Shown: positions 1 to 9,372, counted from the first letter of the stretch. The stretch: DNA of 64,000 nucleotides from Bacteroidota bacterium (GCA_030706145.1 JAUZPB010000003.1:1-64000), one strand, 5' to 3'. Numbers and translations: made by a program. Notes: generated by a model not told the origin, from the letters alone.

Positions 1-51
1 TAGTAAATAATGCACTAAGGTTTAAGATTTCCCTGAAAGGAGCAAATTTAT

Positions 52-561
52 ATGCAAACGCCATCTCAAAATGAATACACTTCCTATTACAAAGGTTACA
101 TCGAACTAGTTTCAGGTAAGGATATAATGAGAACTCTTGAAAAGCAGTATAATGAGATCGAGCAGTTCTTTAAATCAATCCCAAAAGATAAAGCAGGTTT
201 TCGTTATAATGAGGGCAAATGGAGTATAAGAGAGATATTAGGGCATATGGCTGACACAGAAAGAATATTTGCATACAGAGCACTTAGAATAAGTAGAAAA
301 GACAAGACCGCATTACCAGGTTTTGATGAAAATGAATATGTAAGATACTCTAACTTTGATAAGCAGGTCATGAGCGACCTGTTGGATCATTTTCTATTTA
401 TTAGAAAATCTACTATTGCAATGTTTAAGACAATGGATGAGGAAATGACAAAGCTAAGCGGAACTGTAAATAATAATCAGGTTTCAGTCAGAGCAATTGC
501 GCATATTATAGCAGGGCATGCCCAACATCATATAAATATCATAAAAGAAAGATACTTGTAA
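52..561 (+). CDS. DinB-like four-helix metal-binding protein
   Basis: A 169-residue protein of the DinB/YfiT-like fold. The family is a four-helix bundle that binds a divalent metal through three histidines, and its members include thiol-dependent transferases and many proteins of unknown role. The likely ligands are visible: H65 in 'GHMADTERIF' and H156 and H160 near the C-terminus in 'GHAQHHINII'. Spacing and length fit the DinB_2 subgroup. AAAGGAG lies about 9 nt before the ATG and supports this start. A GNAT-like gene follows 20 nt downstream on the same strand, so the two are probably co-transcribed. The substrate cannot be deduced; a stress or detoxification role is only a guess from the family. 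Confidence 0.85.
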   Translation: MQTPSQNEYTSYYKGYIELVSGKDIMRTLEKQYNEIEQFFKSIPKDKAGFRYNEGKWSIREILGHMADTERIFAYRALRISRKDKTALPGFDENEYVRYSNFDKQVMSDLLDHFLFIRKSTIAMFKTMDEEMTKLSGTVNNNQVSVRAIAHIIAGHAQHHINIIKERYL

Positions 562-581
562 TATAAGAATAGTAGAAATAA

Positions 582-1172
582 ATGATAGACACTTCAAATT
601 TCCGGTTAATTGAGGCAAACGAAGAAGATATTCTTTGGGTAAGTAAACTGGAAACTTCTGTATATTCAATAAATGATGCCGTTCCGCTTAATATACTGCA
701 AGGCTGGTACAGAACCAATCCCAAAGGGTTTTATATTGCCTTTGATGACCATAACAATAGAGTTGGCCATATCGATATTCTTCCAGTAAAACCTACTCCA
801 CTTGACAATTTTGTCGCAGGATATATCACCGAGCAGCAAATAAAACCAGAGGATATATATACTCCAGGTCAAAAAGAGTTTATTAGGAATCTATATATTG
901 AAAGTTTGGCACTTAAAATACCAGGAAATGTCCTTAGAGCAAAAGCCTTGCTTTCTATAATATCTGAAATCCAGGGAGCTATAAGAGGCCTATGTGAAAA
1001 AGGAAGGATAAGCAGCCTTTACGCTATTTCTGCCTCAAAAGAAGGGCGTAAAATCCTGGAGCACCTAGGTTTTCAGATCTACAGCAAAAAGGAAGAAAGA
1101 ATAGACAAGCATGATTTATTCAGGGCCACTTTTTCAACTTTTATGCTGAAGCTTAACGAAATAGTAAGATAA
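582..1172 (+). CDS. GNAT-like acetyltransferase (divergent)
   Basis: A 196-residue soluble protein whose C-terminal half looks like a GNAT N-acetyltransferase core. It has a strand 'LYIESLALKIP', a helix after it (about residues 108-140), and a terminal motif 'GRKILEHLGFQIYSKKEERID' typical of the last GNAT helix and strand. The usual acetyl-CoA pyrophosphate loop (Q/R-x-x-G-x-G/A) is not clear, so the assignment is tentative and the protein may be inactive or use a variant loop. It begins 20 nt after the DinB-like gene and probably forms an operon with it. Two overlapping minus-strand ORFs look like shadows. The acceptor substrate is unknown. Confidence 0.6.
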   Translation: MIDTSNFRLIEANEEDILWVSKLETSVYSINDAVPLNILQGWYRTNPKGFYIAFDDHNNRVGHIDILPVKPTPLDNFVAGYITEQQIKPEDIYTPGQKEFIRNLYIESLALKIPGNVLRAKALLSIISEIQGAIRGLCEKGRISSLYAISASKEGRKILEHLGFQIYSKKEERIDKHDLFRATFSTFMLKLNEIVR

Positions 1173-1423
1173 TATCACTTTCTAATAGAGTAACCTCACA
1201 CACTGACATTTCTATCGAGTTATTACAAAACCTTACTACCGAGCAGTTAAATAAGTGACTTTTTGCATTAAATTATTTAATTTTCCCAAGTTTCAATCCG
1301 ATTATGGTAGTAGAAACTTTTTGAAATGTTATATTATTGCTCAAATTATTGGCTTTATTTAACTGAATTTAAGATAACCCTATAAAATAGGCGCACAATC
1401 CATCGCTTCCCAAAGAGATATAC

Positions 1424-4033
1424 ATGAAAACAAAAAGTATGCTTTCTCTGGCCCAATTCATACTGATAACTGTACTTTCTTTCCTGTTTTGGGGGAACTC
1501 TCCCTGCAATATTCACAAAAACAAAGATATAAATGAAAGCAAGGGGTTCTCTAGCGATCTAAAATTCAAACATATTACCATTCAGGATGGGTTGTCGCAG
1601 AACGTCGTCTACTGCATTTTGCATGACAGTCGTGGATTTTTATGGTTCGGAACACAAGACGGCTTAAACAGATTTGATGGTTACAGCTTCAAGGTCTACA
1701 AGTCAAAACCTTTTGATACCTCTTCGCTTTCTGATAGCTGGATACAATCAATAATTGAAGATAGAAAAGGGAACCTGTGGATTGGTACACACAATGGTGG
1801 AATATATAAGTTTGACAGAAGAAATGAGAGTTTTAAGAATTACAGGAATTATCCAGGAAAGCCAAACAGCCTCGTAAATAACCGTGTCTGGAGCATTTTA
1901 GAAGACAGAAAAGGTATAATCTGGATTGGAACGACAGGGGGCCTGGATAAATTCGATCCAAGCACAGAGACTTTTACACATTATTATAAAACTGAAAGCA
2001 ATCCCAAAAGTCTTAGTAATAATGCAGTTAATGCCATTTATGAGGACAAATACGGAATACTTTGGTTAGGTACTTTTGGTGGTGGTTTGAACAGATTTGA
2101 TAAAAACAATGAGAGTTTTTCCCATTTTACTTTTGACAATGGGAATCCACTACTTTCAGGGATTAACATGATAAAGGCTATCTATGAGGATAAAGATGGC
2201 TATTTATGGTTAGGGACTTATAATGGTTTAGTAAAATTTGACAAGAGCTCTACCCAAAGCAAGCGATTTCAAATAAGCACTGGAAGCAGCTCTACTACAA
2301 ATAAGAACTCAATTCTATCTATTTTTGGAAATGACCAGGGAGAGCTATGGGTAGGGACGCATGATAATGGGCTTGTATTTTTCGATAAGGGCACTGGGAA
2401 ATTCAGGGTATATGAAAATCTGCCGATTGATCCATCTAGTATAAGCGATAATTGGGTACAAGCAGTATATAAAGATCCATCTGGCATACTCTGGGTTGGT
2501 ACAGGAAACGGCATCAGCAAATGTTTTCCTGGTGAAGGAAATTTTTCAGCGTTAAACAGGACATCATTTAACAGCAAAAGCCTTAGCGCCAACGATGTAA
2601 CGGCAATATTCGAGGATCATGAAGGACAGATCTGGATTGGAACTTGGGATGGCGGATTAAATCTTTATAACAGGAAGGATAATAGTTTCAGGTATTTCAA
2701 GCACAACAGCTTAGATCCTAAGAGCCTTCCTGATAATAAAGTCTGGGCAATATATGAAGATAGAAATAAGGAGATTTGGATAGGGACATCTGCTGGTCTA
2801 AGTAAATTTGAGAGAAAGACTGGGAAATTTATTACACTAAAGAGTAATAGTTCAGATCCTAATACAATTAGTTATGATAATATTTCTGCAATATGCGAAG
2901 ATTGTTTTAATAACCTCTGGGTCGGTACATGGGGTGGCGGGCTTAACAAGCTGAGCCCAGACAGGAAAACTATTACAAAGTATAATTTTAATTCTTCTGC
3001 CCCCCGTGGTTTAAGCAATGATCTGGTAAGTGTTATATTCCAGGATAGCAAAAAGAGGCTATGGATAGGAACTGATGGTGGCGGATTAAATCTTTACAAC
3101 TATAAAGAAGATGACTTTCAGTGTTATAAATACAGCATAAAAGATCAAAATTCTTTGAGCTCTAATGCAGTTAAATCTATTTACGAAGACAAATATGGGA
3201 CAATTTGGGTAGGCACGCGCGGAGGAGGATTAAGCAAATTCAATCCTGAAAAACAGAATTTTATACATTTTACAGAAAAGGAAGGTCTTTCAAATAATTC
3301 GATCTACGGAATATTAGGCGACAATAATGATTTCTTATGGATTAGTACTAATAAGGGTTTATCAAGATTTAATTTAAGGACGAATAAATTTATTAACTAT
3401 GATACAGAAAATGGGCTAGCAAATGACCAGTTTGATTCAGGATTTTTAAGATGTAAAGACGGAACTATGTTCTTTGGCGGCATAGGAGGTCTAACACTCT
3501 TTGTCCCCGAAAAAATAGGCATTAACCAAAACAAGCCTAAAATCATCATAACATCATTTAAAAAGTTCAATGAAGAAATAAACTTCGAAAAACAGATCTC
3601 TTCAAAAGGAAGGGTTGAATTAAACTATACTGAAAACTACATTAGTGTTGAGTTTGCAGCACTCGACTTCACACATCCGGGAAAGAATCAGTATGCTTAT
3701 AAATTAGAAGGGCTCGATAAGGATTGGATATATTCAGGGACCAGGCGAACAGCTTATTATACTAATCTTGATCCAGGTGAATATACTTTAAGGATAAAGG
3801 CATCAAACAGCGACAACATTTGGAATGAAGAAGGAATTAGTATTCCAATTAAGATCACTGCCCCATTTTGGAGGGCCACATGGTTCAAGGTCTTCATAAT
3901 CATCTTGATAGTTTTAGCTATTTATTTCTATATCAATTTTAGGATCAGGCAATTAAAAAGCGAGCAAAAGAAGGAAATAGAAGGACTCACACTCCGAATC
4001 AAAAAAGAAGAAGAAAGTAATCTTACCATGTAA
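1424..4033 (+). CDS. Twin-propeller Reg_prop/Y_Y_Y membrane sensor without kinase
   Basis: An 869-residue protein with the sensor half of a Bacteroidota-type two-component sensor. After a hydrophobic N-terminal export signal (about residues 7-23), roughly residues 47-700 carry fourteen Reg_prop blades (recurring 'LWxGT...GGLxxF'), enough for two seven-bladed propellers. A Y_Y_Y immunoglobulin-like domain follows (about 734-812), then one membrane helix (about 820-841) and a short charged coiled coil. The reading frame stops there, where a HisKA_3 DHp domain would normally begin. Only about 215 bp separate the stop from the next gene and they hold no kinase remnant, so this is a kinase-less receptor rather than a recent frameshift. 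It resembles the full-length kinase at 16241-19510. Partner and ligand are unknown; a carbohydrate ligand is only suggested by the family. Confidence 0.88.
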   Translation: MKTKSMLSLAQFILITVLSFLFWGNSPCNIHKNKDINESKGFSSDLKFKHITIQDGLSQNVVYCILHDSRGFLWFGTQDGLNRFDGYSFKVYKSKPFDTSSLSDSWIQSIIEDRKGNLWIGTHNGGIYKFDRRNESFKNYRNYPGKPNSLVNNRVWSILEDRKGIIWIGTTGGLDKFDPSTETFTHYYKTESNPKSLSNNAVNAIYEDKYGILWLGTFGGGLNRFDKNNESFSHFTFDNGNPLLSGINMIKAIYEDKDGYLWLGTYNGLVKFDKSSTQSKRFQISTGSSSTTNKNSILSIFGNDQGELWVGTHDNGLVFFDKGTGKFRVYENLPIDPSSISDNWVQAVYKDPSGILWVGTGNGISKCFPGEGNFSALNRTSFNSKSLSANDVTAIFEDHEGQIWIGTWDGGLNLYNRKDNSFRYFKHNSLDPKSLPDNKVWAIYEDRNKEIWIGTSAGLSKFERKTGKFITLKSNSSDPNTISYDNISAICEDCFNNLWVGTWGGGLNKLSPDRKTITKYNFNSSAPRGLSNDLVSVIFQDSKKRLWIGTDGGGLNLYNYKEDDFQCYKYSIKDQNSLSSNAVKSIYEDKYGTIWVGTRGGGLSKFNPEKQNFIHFTEKEGLSNNSIYGILGDNNDFLWISTNKGLSRFNLRTNKFINYDTENGLANDQFDSGFLRCKDGTMFFGGIGGLTLFVPEKIGINQNKPKIIITSFKKFNEEINFEKQISSKGRVELNYTENYISVEFAALDFTHPGKNQYAYKLEGLDKDWIYSGTRRTAYYTNLDPGEYTLRIKASNSDNIWNEEGISIPIKITAPFWRATWFKVFIIILIVLAIYFYINFRIRQLKSEQKKEIEGLTLRIKKEEESNLTM

Positions 4034-4249
4034 CAAAGGAAATAATTATAGCAATGTATAAGAATAAATAATAGATCAAAAAGGCATAGACTTGCAAGTT
4101 ATAAATTTCCCCGCCCCTGGATTTTAGCATTTCAACTTAGAGCATGCATTTTTATCATATTTCTATCAGGTTAAAAGAAAGCAAATAGCTTATTAGACCT
4201 GGAAAGAGATAAGAAATCGTATTTAATAACAAATCTTCATGGAGGAACT

Positions 4250-4624
4250 ATGTCAGTAAAGGATAAGTATGGTCCGGTCATTAATCTTATGCAGGATTTT
4301 GGCATAAAAGATAACAATGTGCGTGAAGATAAGGATTCATTGATCGTTCAGGGCACAGCAAACACACAGTATGAAAAGAACCAGATCTGGGACAAGATCA
4401 AGGAAATTGGTGGAGAAAATCCAAAAGATATTAAAGCTGACATCAAGGTAAAGAATACGGATTTTTATGCTACACATAAAGTAAAGAGCGGCGAGAATTT
4501 GAGTCAGATTTCAAGAAAATACTATGGTGATCCGAACCGCTACAGGGATATTGCCAGCTACAATAATATCAATAATCCAGATAAGATTGAACCTGGACAA
4601 GAATTAAAGATACCGAATCCATAA
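4250..4624 (+). CDS. BON-LysM domain protein, Kbp/YgaU-like
   Basis: A small 124-residue protein with no signal peptide. Residues about 5-66 form a BON-like alpha/beta module. Residues about 75-122 form a LysM domain ('HKVKSGENLSQISRKYYG...INNPDKIEPGQELKIP'). The order and length match E. coli Kbp (YgaU), a cytoplasmic K+-binding protein, and related BON-LysM proteins. Whether this one binds potassium or peptidoglycan is not decided by the sequence; the lack of an export signal favours a cytoplasmic role. GGAGG at 4241-4245 fixes the start. It appears to be monocistronic and is followed by a terminator at 4709-4760. Confidence 0.88.
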   Translation: MSVKDKYGPVINLMQDFGIKDNNVREDKDSLIVQGTANTQYEKNQIWDKIKEIGGENPKDIKADIKVKNTDFYATHKVKSGENLSQISRKYYGDPNRYRDIASYNNINNPDKIEPGQELKIPNP

Positions 4625-4708
4625 AGAAATATGTTGTTTATAGGTCAATTAGTGGCAAATTTTTAGTAATTATTTTGAATAATGAAATAAATAACTTATA
4701 ATTGTTAA

Positions 4709-4760
4709 AGAGAACGAGGCCAAGAAAGAAAGCGCAGAAGCTTCGTTCTCTATTTTTTTT
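4709..4760 (+). terminator. Intrinsic terminator after the LysM gene
   Basis: Arms at 4709-4720 and 4740-4751 pair over most of 12 bp (AGAGAACGA with TCGTTCTCT, plus GC at the loop side). A run of eight T follows at 4753-4760. The hairpin sits 85 bp past the LysM stop codon and before the slyD promoter region. Confidence 0.75.
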
Positions 4761-4901
4761 GTAATTTTTCACAATTTAGTCACATTGCGCAAATACCTAC
4801 AGCTTTACAATCTACCAGAGCCAAGGTGCCTGCCTGAATTCATTTACGTAGTGTGCGAGGAAACAAATTAACATTATAATTATTTTTTACCGGAGCTATT
4901 T

Positions 4902-5387
4902 ATGCCTTTAAAACCAAATCAGGTAGTGACCGTCTACTATAATTTAAAAGATGAAAACGGAGAGACATTAGATTCGACAACAAAGGAGAGTCCATTTTCC
5001 TTTTTAAGCGGACAGAGCCAGATTTTGCCAAAGCTTGAAGAAGAGATAGGCTCAATGATAATTGGAAGCAAGAAAACTGTTGTCTTAGCCCCGGCAGATG
5101 CTTATGGTGAATACCAGCCAGAATCGATACAGGTAGTTAACCGTTCTAATTTTCCTGAAGGCACACAGTTAGAGGAAGGGATGGAATTCGTAGCAAACAC
5201 ACCTGACGGACAGCAAATGCCATTTATAATCACACAGATTGACGGTGACGACATAACGCTGGATTTCAATCATCCTCTGGCAGGAGAAACATTGACCTTT
5301 GAACTGGAACTAGTAAATATAAGAGATGCTTCTCCAGAAGAGCTATCGCATGGACATGTCCATGGCAATGGCGGACATCATCATTAA
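4902..5387 (+). CDS. slyD: FKBP-type peptidyl-prolyl isomerase, SlyD-like
   Basis: A 161-residue SlyD-type FKBP that catalyses prolyl cis-trans isomerisation and acts as a folding chaperone in the cytoplasm. The N-terminal FKBP part ('VTVYYNLKDENGETLDST', 'PFSFLSGQSQILPKLEEEIGSM') is interrupted by the insert-in-flap chaperone domain (about residues 70-128). The FKBP fold then resumes with 'NHPLAGETLTFELELVNIRDA'. The tail ends in a short histidine-rich stretch (residues about 150-161, six His), a shorter version of the nickel-binding tail of E. coli SlyD. A GGAG lies upstream of the ATG. The gene stands alone between two terminators. The window's LarA-like protein would need nickel, but no direct link is shown. 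Confidence 0.93.
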   Translation: MPLKPNQVVTVYYNLKDENGETLDSTTKESPFSFLSGQSQILPKLEEEIGSMIIGSKKTVVLAPADAYGEYQPESIQVVNRSNFPEGTQLEEGMEFVANTPDGQQMPFIITQIDGDDITLDFNHPLAGETLTFELELVNIRDASPEELSHGHVHGNGGHHH

Positions 5388-5457
5388 GAAATGATACAAA
5401 GTCATTTTGATGAAAGTCACTAAAACAGAGATATAAAAAAAGTGTGTATTAATAAAC

Positions 5458-5491
5458 AAGAAGTCCCACAGCAATAACTGTGGGACTTCTT
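5458..5491. terminator. Strong hairpin between convergent genes
   Basis: A perfect 14-bp stem (5458-5471 with 5478-5491) closes a 6-nt loop CAATAA. It lies between the slyD stop and the convergent lipoprotein gene, so it probably serves both. The T-tracts are weak on both sides. Confidence 0.75.
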
Positions 5492-5556
5492 AGTTTGTAC
5501 TATAAAGGCTCTTCAAATTGAGCAAGATCAGAAGAGTGCGAAAGAGGAACGAAGAC

Positions 5557-5880
5557 TCATTTAGTCAAAGGACGTATCTTTCCGGTTTCTTCAATAACAA
5601 CCGGATAGCCTTCAATTTCCTTTGGTATCTTTTTTTGATTTTCCTCTGTTTTTTTATCGACCATAACAGTGATACAAAGCTTAGTACTATCAAGTTCTCC
5701 CATATAAAAGCCCTGAACTCCAGGTACAGCCATTATTTCATCTGAATGGTCCTTCATTACCTGCTCAATAGGACGATTCTGCTGCATATTTTTCTTCTTG
5801 TTTTGCTGATTATCCTCAACTGCAGACTTACATCCAGCAAATAAGCAGAAGATAAATAAAGACAAAACTAATTGTTTCAT
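5557..5880 (-). CDS. Small lipoprotein resembling the N-terminal domain of the adjacent protease
   Basis: A 107-residue lipoprotein when started at the ATG at 5880. That start gives a clean signal 'MKQLVLSLFIFCLFAGC' with the lipobox cysteine at residue 17; the longer frame up to 5928 adds an unlikely extension. The mature part (about residues 35-105) aligns by eye with residues 55-130 of the next gene product: 'VMK' near the start, 'VPGVQG' against 'IQDVIG', then a strand pair ending 'IEGYPVVIEETGKI' against 'LENIPVEILVTGEI'. It is thus a free copy of the domain that precedes the trypsin-like domain in that protein. A role as inhibitor or folding partner of the protease is inference. The genes are 92 nt apart on the same strand. 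Confidence 0.72.
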   Translation of the reverse strand: MKQLVLSLFIFCLFAGCKSAVEDNQQNKKKNMQQNRPIEQVMKDHSDEIMAVPGVQGFYMGELDSTKLCITVMVDKKTEENQKKIPKEIEGYPVVIEETGKIRPLTK

Positions 5881-5972
5881 GATAATATAAAGAATAATTG
5901 AAAAAACATGCGCTCTAAAAAAGAGCATACAGCATTAATATAGTAAATAATAACATGGATTCAATATTGTAA

Positions 5973-7166
5973 TTATTTACCTACCATAGATACAGTTTTG
6001 CCCAGCTTTGAGCTATAGAAATTCAGAACGTCGTTAATTGGATTAGCAATTGCAGTAGTGCTGCTACCTGCGTAAAGTAATCCAATTGCTCTTGGGTTTG
6101 TACTAACATTTTCGACCATTAGTGAGCCCGAATCTCCAGCACCAAGGAAAGAGCTCTTTCTATTCTTGAGTACTATTTGACCAGTATAGGTCTTTGTAAA
6201 AGCAGTAGCGCCAGCGCATTCATTTTCATAGCTAACGCTTATAGTAGCATTAAGCCCTGAAACACTACTTGTAGTAAGACCAGTAGTTCTTCCGCTTTTC
6301 TTTACAGCCTGGCGTAATGAAGCTGCAACAGTTTTTGATGAAATGGTTCCAATTTCAAGGATTGAGCCAGAAGGATCTACCATTCCAGGAATTACTTTAG
6401 CAATACCAGCATCTACATTAGCAGCGGTATAATTATAAAGGCTGCCACCGATACTTGGGTCAAGAAGAGTAGCTACGTCCTGAGAATTAGCAGCATTGCA
6501 GGAAATATCTACCATTCCAGGTTGATTTACCGGATCACCAGCCTGAGCTACTCTGTTATTTCCGCCTGAAACTATATCAGAATAGAGCACGTGCCAGTTT
6601 GAGAGTATGTACTGGTATGTACCATCAGTAATTAATGCCCCCAGCGTTCCTGAGCAGCAATATCCATTTGCCAAGTCATATCTCCATCCTCCGGAAGTAC
6701 CAAGCTTAATAGGAGGAGTTTGTTTTGCTGTATGGCTAACAGCAGTTGTTTTCTCAAGCGAAGGAGTATCCTTAAAGTGAACTATCTCTCCTGTTACCAA
6801 AATCTCAACTGGAATATTCTCAAGAATATCCGGGATTGGTGAAGCCTTTCCCTGTGCAAGAGCCGATGCCTTAATATCAGTTTTTGTAAGGACCAATATT
6901 GCAGGTCTACCATCTTCAGTCAGGCCAGTTGCAGTTCCAATTACATCTTGAATCTTCATTAAAGCCTTAGTATGCTTATCCTGAATCTTCATGACCTTTT
7001 GGATGTCTGGATTATCCTTGTTCAATACTGGTTGGCCAGAGTTCGGTTCCACAGTATTACTTTCAGGTTTTTGATTACAGCTAGTCCATAAAAAAGAAGT
7101 TAAAGCTAAAACAATTACAGCTACCAGGAGCCGCGACGAACGAGATAGAAGCGTAGTCTTAAACAT
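5973..7166 (-). CDS. Secreted trypsin-like serine protease (S1 fold) with N-terminal domain
   Basis: A 397-residue exported serine protease. Residues 1-30 form a signal ending in 'LWTSC', a possible but atypical lipobox. Residues about 55-130 are a small alpha/beta domain shared with the neighbouring lipoprotein. From about 155 a chymotrypsin-fold domain carries the full triad: H192 in 'LSNWHVLY', D252 in 'NVDAGIAKV' and S346 in 'GAGDSGSLM'. Cysteines at 170/171, 223 and 317 could form disulfides. AGAGGG a few nt before the ATG supports the start. It is probably co-transcribed with the lipoprotein. Substrate unknown. The protein lacks a T9SS tail, so it should use Sec and remain periplasmic or lipid-anchored. 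Confidence 0.85.
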   Translation of the reverse strand: MFKTTLLSRSSRLLVAVIVLALTSFLWTSCNQKPESNTVEPNSGQPVLNKDNPDIQKVMKIQDKHTKALMKIQDVIGTATGLTEDGRPAILVLTKTDIKASALAQGKASPIPDILENIPVEILVTGEIVHFKDTPSLEKTTAVSHTAKQTPPIKLGTSGGWRYDLANGYCCSGTLGALITDGTYQYILSNWHVLYSDIVSGGNNRVAQAGDPVNQPGMVDISCNAANSQDVATLLDPSIGGSLYNYTAANVDAGIAKVIPGMVDPSGSILEIGTISSKTVAASLRQAVKKSGRTTGLTTSSVSGLNATISVSYENECAGATAFTKTYTGQIVLKNRKSSFLGAGDSGSLMVENVSTNPRAIGLLYAGSSTTAIANPINDVLNFYSSKLGKTVSMVGK

Positions 7167-7353
7167 AGTACCCTCTTTTTCTTAAGTTTTTATTTAATTG
7201 ATGTGGAATGGTAAGTTGAGCCTTCGAAAAGAAGCTTAAGGATTTTTTTTTACTATTGCAAGGCAAGTGAATTAAAAGCCTGTAAAGAAAAAGGTAAAAG
7301 GTAATTGAAAAGCAATAAGCGGTTACTATATAATGAGAATTTAATATCTAATT

Positions 7354-8121
7354 TTATCTATCCAGCCATTGTCTAAAAGAGGAGGTTTTCTCCCTGCTTA
7401 CAATAATATCTCCATCTGTTTTTATCTTCAATTTTACTTTCAGCTTACCGCTAAAAATGTAGCTTATAGTCTCAATTGAATTAATGTTGAGAATAAAACT
7501 TCTGTTAGCGCGAAAGAAATCTGTTGGGTCCAAAATTTCCTCAAGCTCTTCGAGTGAAAAGTCAATGATGTATTTTTTTGATAAGCGATTTACAAGATAA
7601 GTAATCTTATTATCGACATAAAAATAGGCTATATCATTTGCCTGAATTATAAGAAGATTTGTACCTATCTTAATCAAGAATCGTGATTTATATGCAGGTT
7701 GACTTGGAGTAAATGTCTTAAGGAGCTCGGCTATTTCGCCGGCCTTATAACTAACAGAATAAGAGTCCTTAATTTTCTTAAGCTTTTCCAGACTTGCGCA
7801 AAGTTCAGAGGAATCAATAGGTTTAAGAAGATAATCAATACTATTAACCTTAAAGGCCTGGATTGCATACTCATCATAAGCTGTTGTAAAAATGACAGGA
7901 CTATCGACATTAATGCTCTTAAATATCTCGAAACTAAGAGCATCGGAGAGCTGAATATCCATAAATATTACATCGGGAGCAGGATTATTTTTCAGCCATC
8001 TTACTGATGACTCCACACTTTCAAGGCTTTCTATAATCTCAAGGGCCGGATCAATTTCTTTTAGTAATTTTTGCAGTCTGCGTGAAGCAGGTGCTTCGTC
8101 TTCAATTATTAATACTTTCAT
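7354..8121 (-). CDS. LytTR-family response regulator
   Basis: A 255-residue LytR/AlgR-type response regulator. The receiver domain (residues 1-120) has the acidic pair E7-D8, phosphoacceptor D55 in 'VIFMDIQL', T80 and K100 in 'LLKPID'. The C-terminal half (about 146-255) is a LytTR DNA-binding domain ('FLIKIGTNLLIIQANDIAYFYVDNK...FFRANRSFILNINSIETI'). It follows its LytS-like kinase by 41 nt and is the last gene of the efflux operon, so it probably autoregulates that operon. LytTR proteins bind direct repeats about 21 bp apart, and one such repeat lies at 15293-15334 upstream of the first gene. Confidence 0.92.
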   Translation of the reverse strand: MKVLIIEDEAPASRRLQKLLKEIDPALEIIESLESVESSVRWLKNNPAPDVIFMDIQLSDALSFEIFKSINVDSPVIFTTAYDEYAIQAFKVNSIDYLLKPIDSSELCASLEKLKKIKDSYSVSYKAGEIAELLKTFTPSQPAYKSRFLIKIGTNLLIIQANDIAYFYVDNKITYLVNRLSKKYIIDFSLEELEEILDPTDFFRANRSFILNINSIETISYIFSGKLKVKLKIKTDGDIIVSREKTSSFRQWLDR

Positions 8122-8162
8122 AATTTATTATGTTGAGCTATATATCGTATGTAAAAAAACTA

Positions 8163-9278
8163 TCAGATCAAAGGTATTCTTACTAGGAATTGTTTGTTAT
8201 CACTTATTACTTCTATTTCCTTTTGAACGAGCAGGCTGTAACGCTGCCTTATATTATCTAGCCCAATACCAGTTGAACTGTTTGTAATATTTTTTCTCTG
8301 GATATTATTACTTACCACGAGGTATTCATCCTCATCAATGAAGATATTAATAAACAGAGGTCTTTCAGAAGAAATAATATTATGTTTTATAGCATTTTCT
8401 ATTAACATCTGCATTGTAAGCGGAGCTATTAGAAGTCCATTATACTTTGCAGGGATTTCGATAGTTTCTTTTATATTTTCACCAAATCTAATTTTCTGCA
8501 AAAACAGAAAAGCTCTTATAAAGTCGGCCTCTTCCTTTAAGCCGATGAGTTCTTTATCCTTACTCTGAAGGACATATCTATAGACATTTGCTATTTGTTG
8601 TACAAAATCCACGGCAAGTTTCTGATCTTCGTATATTAAAGTCGTAAGAGCATTAAGGCTGTTAAAGAGGAAGTGAGGGTTAACCTGACTTTTGAGGGCT
8701 TCGAATTGAGATTGCAGGTTTTGTCTTTTAAGTTCTTCTGATTCAAATCGTGAATTTTCCCATTGTCTGAAGAAATACATTCCCACGTAAATTGCCTGTA
8801 TGAGAAGAAAGACAATAATTGCGACAAAGATTGTTAATTTAATAAATGGCCAGGCTGTATCAAAAGGACACTTTTCAATAAATTTGAGGTCAATAATAAT
8901 AGCAGTTAAAATAACGAGTTTAGTATATATTGCATTAAAGAGGATCTGATAGAATATCCTTTTCAAAGGCTGCTTTTTCCACTCAAGATATCTATCGATT
9001 CTTTTATTAATCAGCAGGTTACCTTCCCAGACAGCAATAGAAATCACAATTGCAAGAGAAATATCATTTACCAGATGAGGGAATTTAAAGGCATTGAGTG
9101 CTTCTTTTGAAGGACTTATTACAATTATTATCAAATATACAATTATACCAATTACCGGGATTCCCAAAACCCGGAAACCTTTATCGTAAAGGAATGATTT
9201 TTCTTTTCCAGCTAAATCTTTAGTAACATTCATATGGTGGCTCTGTCTGCAATTGTCGTATTGTAATTCTATATTCAT
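8163..9278 (-). CDS. LytS/YehU-type sensor histidine kinase
   Basis: A 371-residue membrane histidine kinase of the His_kinase (PF06580) family. Four hydrophobic segments lie in the N-terminal half (about residues 36-56, 70-90, 107-129 and 144-168 from this start). The phospho-acceptor region 'QVNPHFLFNSLNALTT' places the histidine at residue 202. The ATPase N-box 'IENAIKHNI' and the glycine box 'GIGLDNIRQRYSLL' follow. The open frame extends upstream to a TTG at 9359, only 13 nt from the pump stop codon; the ATG at 9278 is preferred because the extra residues look unlike coding sequence. No periplasmic sensor domain is present, so the signal probably comes from the membrane. It pairs with the LytTR regulator downstream. 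Confidence 0.9.
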   Translation of the reverse strand: MNIELQYDNCRQSHHMNVTKDLAGKEKSFLYDKGFRVLGIPVIGIIVYLIIIVISPSKEALNAFKFPHLVNDISLAIVISIAVWEGNLLINKRIDRYLEWKKQPLKRIFYQILFNAIYTKLVILTAIIIDLKFIEKCPFDTAWPFIKLTIFVAIIVFLLIQAIYVGMYFFRQWENSRFESEELKRQNLQSQFEALKSQVNPHFLFNSLNALTTLIYEDQKLAVDFVQQIANVYRYVLQSKDKELIGLKEEADFIRAFLFLQKIRFGENIKETIEIPAKYNGLLIAPLTMQMLIENAIKHNIISSERPLFINIFIDEDEYLVVSNNIQRKNITNSSTGIGLDNIRQRYSLLVQKEIEVISDNKQFLVRIPLI

Positions 9279-9372
9279 TTCTTTCTGCTTCAAATTAAAA
9301 GATATAAAGCAGAATGCAGAAAACTTTGGCTCCACAAAGTTCTGCATTCTCATAGACAAATTCTACAACAAT

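Noticed and set aside
4034..4249. Possible frameshifted kinase remnant after the Reg_prop receptor
   Set aside because: All frames hold stops within a short distance and none shows DHp or ATPase motifs. The gap is too short for a kinase.
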